Assembly (NCBI GenBank): GCA_030529305.1
Contig: JAUMXD010000051.1
Location: forward strand, 1-10,654
Direction: 5' to 3'
DNA length: 10,654 nucleotides
Source: Allobrachymonas sp.
GTDB taxonomy: Bacteria > Pseudomonadota > Gammaproteobacteria > Burkholderiales > Burkholderiaceae
In this document: positions 7,109-10,654 of the stretch, piece by piece
Position numbering within the stretch: the stretch's first letter is position 1
Layout of the letters: the number at the start of each line of letters is the position of its first letter
Notes under the pieces: generated by a model
The model's input: only the letters and a program-made list of their open reading frames with translations
What the model was told of the DNA's origin: nothing
Databases searched by the model: none
Position numbers and translations under genes: made by a program

Positions 7109-8260
7109 TCATTTGCCTTTCTTGAACTCGGTAAAGACGCTGTTCATGGCGTTGCGCGCTTCGTTGCTGAAGCTTTCGGGCGCGGCCATTTTGCCCAGGT
7201 CTTCTTCGCTCAGGAAAGTAGATTTGTCGGCCACCATCTCGGGCTTGATGAATTCCTTGGCGGCTTTGTTGGCCACCGGGTAGGCGATTTCGTTGGTGAG
7301 CGAGGCCGACACTTCGGGGCGCAGGAAGTAGTTGATGAAGATCTGCGCATTCTCGGGGTGCTTGGCGTCTTTGGGAATCGCCAGATTGTCGAAGAACAGG
7401 ATGGCGCCGCTGGCGGGCACGAGGGCTTCGATCTGCACGTCAGACTGGTTTTCCACCGCGCGGTTGCGCGCGATATTGATGTCGCCCGCCCAGCCGATGG
7501 CCGCACAGGCCTTGCCGCTGGAAAGGTCATCAATCATCGTGCTGGAGAAAATGCGCACATCCGGGCGCACCTTGGCCAGCATGTCGCCTGCGGCCTGGTA
7601 ATCGGCCGGGTCGGTGGAGTAAGCCGGCTTGCCGATGTAGCGCAGCGCCGAGGGCAGGATTTCAGATGGCGCATCCAGATAGGCAATGCCGCAAGACTTG
7701 AGTTTGCTCGTGTATTCGGGGTTGAAGACCAGATCCCAGGCATTGGCGGGTATGGGCGTACCGGCCAGGGCTTTTTCAACCGCTTTCTTGTTGATGCCCA
7801 CGGTCACATAACTCCAGCCCCAGGGCACAAGGTAATCGTTGCCGGGGTCCACCTTGTCGAGTTTGGACATGATGGACGGATCCAGATTGGCCAGGTTGGG
7901 AATCTGTGCCTTGTCGAGCTTGCGCAGCAGGCCTGCTTCGATTTGCGTTTTGGCAAATACCGAGCCGGGCACCACCAAGTCGTAGCCCGAATTACCCGCC
8001 ACCAGCTTGGCGTTGAGCATTTCGTTGTTTTCAAACGTTTGGTAGTTGACCTTGATGCCGGTTTCTTTCTCGAAATCGGCCAGCAGGTTTTCGGGCATGT
8101 AGTCGGGCCAGTTGTAGAAGTTCAGCACCTTGGCTTCTTGCGAGCCGCTGTCAGCGGCTGCACTGCCTGTTGCTTGCGGCGCGCTGCCGCCCTGTTTGCC
8201 GCCGCACGCTGCCACCAGCAGCGCGCTGGCTGCCGCGATCAAAAAGTGTTTTGTGTTCAT
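7109..8260 (-). CDS. potF: Polyamine-type ABC transporter substrate-binding lipoprotein (PotF/SpuD-like)
   Basis: A 383-residue extracytoplasmic solute-binding protein of the putrescine/spermidine family. The ATG at 8260 has AAGGTG seven bases upstream and opens a lipoprotein signal (LLVAACGG) with the lipidated Cys19; a longer in-frame reading upstream lacks any signal-like start. Residues 20-44 are a Gly/Ala/Ser-rich linker. The binding domain starts at about 45 with VLNFYNWPDYMPE and contains the expected ligand residues: Trp51 and Asp53, Trp257 and Asp260 in GWAGD, and Asp291 in FFDNLAIP, matching Trp37, Asp39, Trp244, Asp247 and Asp278 of E. coli PotF. So polyamine binding is likely, although the exact ligand is not settled. 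E. coli PotF is soluble, while this one appears membrane-anchored. It has its own promoter and terminator, and no permease or ATPase genes adjoin it, so its transporter must be encoded elsewhere, if it has one. Confidence 0.9.
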   Translation of the reverse strand: MNTKHFLIAAASALLVAACGGKQGGSAPQATGSAAADSGSQEAKVLNFYNWPDYMPENLLADFEKETGIKVNYQTFENNEMLNAKLVAGNSGYDLVVPGSVFAKTQIEAGLLRKLDKAQIPNLANLDPSIMSKLDKVDPGNDYLVPWGWSYVTVGINKKAVEKALAGTPIPANAWDLVFNPEYTSKLKSCGIAYLDAPSEILPSALRYIGKPAYSTDPADYQAAGDMLAKVRPDVRIFSSTMIDDLSSGKACAAIGWAGDINIARNRAVENQSDVQIEALVPASGAILFFDNLAIPKDAKHPENAQIFINYFLRPEVSASLTNEIAYPVANKAAKEFIKPEMVADKSTFLSEEDLGKMAAPESFSNEARNAMNSVFTEFKKGK

Positions 8261-8664
8261 CGCCACACACCTTGGATTAAAAAAGAAGTTGACAAGCCAC
8301 GAGCAACACCGGCCCGCGCACGAAGCAAACACCCATGGCGCATGCATCAATGACAAGCGCCTATGGCACGCGGGGGCTGGCCGCGCGCAGCGCATTGTAA
8401 AGGCAGCTTTTGTGGTGTTAGCCCGCTCCGTGTGCTGCGGGCTGATAGGGTTTGTTCTATATATGGGCTAGGCAGCTGTTTACCTGTGGTGGCAGGGGGC
8501 TTGTCAAAGCAAGGCAGCTGAGCCAAGCGCGGCCGATCAGGCCGATGAAAGCGCAGCAGCGCAGCAGCCCGTTGCCCGATAGCCGCCCAATGGTGATGCG
8601 CCTGATTTGGCTTCCGTCCATATGGAGGCAGAGCGGCAAACCCACTTATTGGCGCGCGCCCGCG
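8261..8664. other. Non-coding stretch between ubiB and the lipoprotein gene (404 bp)
   Basis: No supported gene lies here. The short reading frames on both strands have no family features and no ribosome-binding sites. The stretch holds the promoter at 8394-8421 with its flanking inverted repeat (8420-8443), and a direct repeat GGCAGCTG at 8471-8478 and 8513-8520, 42 bases apart. There is also a perfect TTGACA on the minus strand (8502-8507) without a good -10 partner, a TCCATATGGA palindrome near 8617-8626 and a doubled GCGCAGCA near 8551-8566. No intrinsic terminator for ubiB with a T-run is visible. Confidence 0.6.
8394..8421 (-). promoter_or_regulatory. Sigma-70-type promoter for the lipoprotein gene
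   Basis: On the minus strand CTAACA (8416-8421, 4/6 match to -35) is followed after 16 bases by TACAAT (8394-8399, 5/6 match to -10). The start of transcription would fall near 8387, leaving a leader of about 125 bases before the ATG at 8260. A 7-bp inverted repeat, AGCCCGC at 8420-8426 and GCGGGCT at 8437-8443, touches the -35 box and could be an operator. Confidence 0.5.
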
Positions 8665-10248
8665 CTAGAAAAACGCCCAGCCGTTCAACAGGCGTTGCAG
8701 CAACACGATGGCTGTGATGCCTGCCACAAAGCCCGCCGCGCCATACAGCAGGCGTTGCAGCAGGGCATTGGTTTGGCGTTGCTCTTCGATCAGCTGCTTC
8801 AACTCTTCGCTGTGGGCTTGCGCCTGGCTGCCTTGTTCCAGATAGTCGTGCAGCAGCACGGGCAGCTGCGGCAGGATTTTGAACAAGCGCGGCGATTGCT
8901 TTTGCCATTCGCGCAACAGGCGGCGCGGGCCGACTTGCTCCAGCATCCACTTTTCGACGAAGGGGCGCGCGGTGGACCACAGGTCCATCTCGGGGTCGAG
9001 CTCACGGCCCAGCCCCTCAACGTTGAGCAGGGTTTTTTGCAGCAGCACCAGCTGCGGTTGGATTTCAACGTTGAAGCGGCGCGATGTTTGAAACAGCCGC
9101 ATCAGCACCAGGCCCAGCGAGATTTCGCGCAGGGGCCGCTCGAAACAAGGCTCGCACACGGTGCGCACGGCGGCTTCCAGCTCTTCCACGCGGGCGCCCG
9201 CTGGCACCCAGCCGGATTCAAGGTGCAGTTCGGCAATGCGGCGGTAATCGCGCTTGAAAAAGGCCATGAAGTTCTGCACCAGATAGGCCTTGTCGAATTC
9301 GGTGAGCGAGCCGACGATGCCGAAGTCCAGCAGAATCAATCGCCCGAAGGTGGCGGGGTCGGTGCTCACCTGGATGTTGCCCGGGTGCATGTCGGCGTGG
9401 AAAAAGCCATCGTGAAACACCTGGGTGAAAAACACCTTCATGCCCTGGGTGGCCAAGGCGCGCGTATCCAGCCCCAGCGCTTGCAGACGCGCGATCTGGT
9501 TGATGGGCACGCCCTGCATGCGCTGCATCACGATCACTTCTTGCGCGCACAAGTCCCAATACATTTCGGGGATCAGCACCCGCTCGCTGCTGGCCGCGTT
9601 GCGGCGCAGTTGCGCGGCGTTGCCTGCTTCGCGCATCAGATCGAGTTCGTCGTGCAGGTATTTGTTGAATTCTTCGACCACCGCACAGGGCTTCAAACGG
9701 CGTGCATCCACGCCGCCCACGCGTTCGATCCAACCTGCCATCCAGCGCATGAGGCTGATGTCTTTTTCCATGACCGGCAGCAAGTCGGGGCGCAGCACTT
9801 TCACCGCCACCTCGCGGCGTTGGCCTTTGCGGTCAATCAACGCGGCAAAGTGCACTTGCGCCACCGATGCGCTGGCCACTGGCTCGCGCTCGAATTGCAC
9901 GAAGAGTTGATCCAGCGGCTGGCCGAAGGCGCGTTCGATGGTGGCAATAGCCACTTCGGCCGGAAAAGGCGGCACGCGGTCTTGCAGCTTGGTGAGTTCG
10001 GCGGCGATGTCGGGCGGCAGCAGGTCGCGCCGAGTGGAGAGAACCTGGCCGAATTTGACGAAGAGCGGGCCCAGCTTTTCCAGCGCCATGCGCAGGCGCT
10101 GGCCGCGTGGCGCATCCAGATTACGGCCCAGCGTGATCAGGCGGCCCAGGGTGCGCAGGCCGCTGTGCGGCGCGGAGGACAGCGCCAGCTCGTCCAGCCC
10201 GTAGCGGAAAAAAATCCAGAAGATGTAGGCGCCGCGCAGCAGCTTCAT
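8665..10248 (-). CDS. ubiB: Ubiquinone biosynthesis protein UbiB (atypical kinase/ATPase family)
   Basis: UbiB is a membrane-anchored member of the ABC1/ADCK/UbiB protein-kinase-like family, needed for ubiquinone synthesis; family members act as ATPases that help handle lipid intermediates rather than as ordinary kinases. The 527 residues are close to the E. coli length (546). Diagnostic features are the KxGQ motif KFGQ (65-68), the Ala-rich loop ASASVAQVH (125-133) that replaces the kinase Gly loop, the VAVK lysine Lys150, the ExD-like stretch [11 protein letters not shown] (200-210), HADMHPGN (284-291) and the metal-binding DFG Asp308. A Leu/Val/Ala-rich segment near 500-520 anchors the C terminus; only one clear segment is seen. 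The ATG lies 6 bases after the ubiJ stop, with GGAG inside the ubiJ end, so translation is probably coupled, as in ubi operons of other proteobacteria. Confidence 0.97.
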   Translation of the reverse strand: MKLLRGAYIFWIFFRYGLDELALSSAPHSGLRTLGRLITLGRNLDAPRGQRLRMALEKLGPLFVKFGQVLSTRRDLLPPDIAAELTKLQDRVPPFPAEVAIATIERAFGQPLDQLFVQFEREPVASASVAQVHFAALIDRKGQRREVAVKVLRPDLLPVMEKDISLMRWMAGWIERVGGVDARRLKPCAVVEEFNKYLHDELDLMREAGNAAQLRRNAASSERVLIPEMYWDLCAQEVIVMQRMQGVPINQIARLQALGLDTRALATQGMKVFFTQVFHDGFFHADMHPGNIQVSTDPATFGRLILLDFGIVGSLTEFDKAYLVQNFMAFFKRDYRRIAELHLESGWVPAGARVEELEAAVRTVCEPCFERPLREISLGLVLMRLFQTSRRFNVEIQPQLVLLQKTLLNVEGLGRELDPEMDLWSTARPFVEKWMLEQVGPRRLLREWQKQSPRLFKILPQLPVLLHDYLEQGSQAQAHSEELKQLIEEQRQTNALLQRLLYGAAGFVAGITAIVLLQRLLNGWAFF

Positions 10249-10254
10249 GCAGGT

Positions 10255-10654
10255 TTACTCCGGCTGGCGTGGGGTGGCAGGGTCTGTGGCATGGGCCGAT
10301 TCGGGCGGCTCATGTTGAGTAGCAGGCGCATCGCTTGCAGGGGTATCAGCCGCTTCGCCCGTGTGTGGCTGTGTGCTGGGTATGGGCACGATGCGATCCA
10401 CAAAGCCTTGCAGCGCTTGCCGCACTTGGCGCAGCACCTGTACAGTGCGTTGGGCGGCAGGTTCGCCAATCAGGCGGGCCAGATCGGCCTCGCTGTTCCA
10501 GCGCACGTTGTCGGCCAGCCAGTGGATGGTGTCGGCCAGCTCCGTATCGCCGCTGATGTGCACCTGTGGGCGTTGGCCTTGCACGGCTTGGCGCGCCAGT
10601 TGCATGGCGCTGTCGTCCACTTGCAGGTGCAGGTGTTCGCGCAGGCTGTCGTCG
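10255..10654 (-). CDS. ubiJ: Ubiquinone biosynthesis accessory factor UbiJ (5' end outside window)
   Basis: UbiJ carries an SCP2-type lipid-binding domain and, with UbiK, supports the soluble complex that carries out late ubiquinone steps; in E. coli its gene lies between ubiE and ubiB. The last 132 residues are visible, in the frame beginning at base 10653. HISGDTELADTIHWLAD and RWNSEADLARLIGEP, followed by an Arg/Gln-rich helix, parallel the GDLEVAQNFVSLA ... FDPAELLAPYLGD region of E. coli UbiJ. The identification rests on this and on the ubiB neighbour 6 bases downstream. The last 43 residues are unusual: rich in Pro, Ala, Thr, Ser and Glu with 10 prolines, probably disordered, where E. 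coli UbiJ has a charged helix. The N terminus and start lie beyond the window. An SCP2-domain protein of other function is possible but less likely. Confidence 0.85.
   Translation of the reverse strand, partial: DDSLREHLHLQVDDSAMQLARQAVQGQRPQVHISGDTELADTIHWLADNVRWNSEADLARLIGEPAAQRTVQVLRQVRQALQGFVDRIVPIPSTQPHTGEAADTPASDAPATQHEPPESAHATDPATPRQPE

Noticed and set aside
7358..8353. Long open frame (331 codons) on the plus strand opposite the lipoprotein gene
   Set aside because: The minus-strand gene has clear lipoprotein and binding motifs; this frame has none and is explained as its shadow.
8502..8507. Perfect TTGACA on the minus strand as a promoter for the lipoprotein gene
   Set aside because: No hexamer at 16-19 bases resembles a -10 box beyond three matches; the pair at 8394-8421 is better.
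8551..8567. Doubled GCGCAGCA as a tandem repeat or CRISPR-like unit
   Set aside because: Only two short copies in GCA-rich DNA, with no spacers; best seen as chance.
8457..8645. Possible small gene of 62 codons on the minus strand in the 8261-8664 gap
   Set aside because: No ribosome-binding site, no family likeness and uneven composition; support is too weak.

Overview
The window reads as an ordinary chromosomal segment of a Burkholderiales bacterium, most likely a member of the Comamonadaceae. This is inferred from the protein sequences, a moderately high GC content and the pyrG-kdsA-eno-ftsB gene order on the plus strand; no database search was possible. All recognised genes look intact except the two cut by the window edges. 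I see no tRNA, rRNA, insertion sequence, prophage gene or CRISPR array.

Plus-strand block (1-3957): the 3' end of pyrG (CTP synthase), an alpha/beta-hydrolase gene, kdsA, eno and ftsB. It ends in a strong intrinsic terminator that also works from the other side. The hydrolase and kdsA overlap by an ATGA, so their translation is probably coupled. The block mixes nucleotide synthesis, LPS precursor synthesis (KDO8P, which with CTP leads to CMP-KDO), glycolysis and cell division. The hydrolase is the one member without an obvious role there.

Minus-strand block (4004-10654, read right to left): ubiJ (5' end outside the window) and ubiB, which form an ubiquinone-synthesis pair; then a gap of about 400 bp holding a promoter; a polyamine-type solute-binding lipoprotein with its own terminator; galE (UDP-glucose 4-epimerase); a YghU-type glutathione S-transferase; and an exported four-cysteine protein that I do not recognise. 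The last of these converges on ftsB across the shared terminator.

I found no convincing new multi-gene system. The points most worth a second look are the unrecognised exported protein, the hydrolase coupled to kdsA, the solute-binding lipoprotein with no transporter genes beside it, the small residue at the substrate-gating position of GalE, the metal-dependent form of KdsA, and several short dyad symmetries in non-coding DNA.
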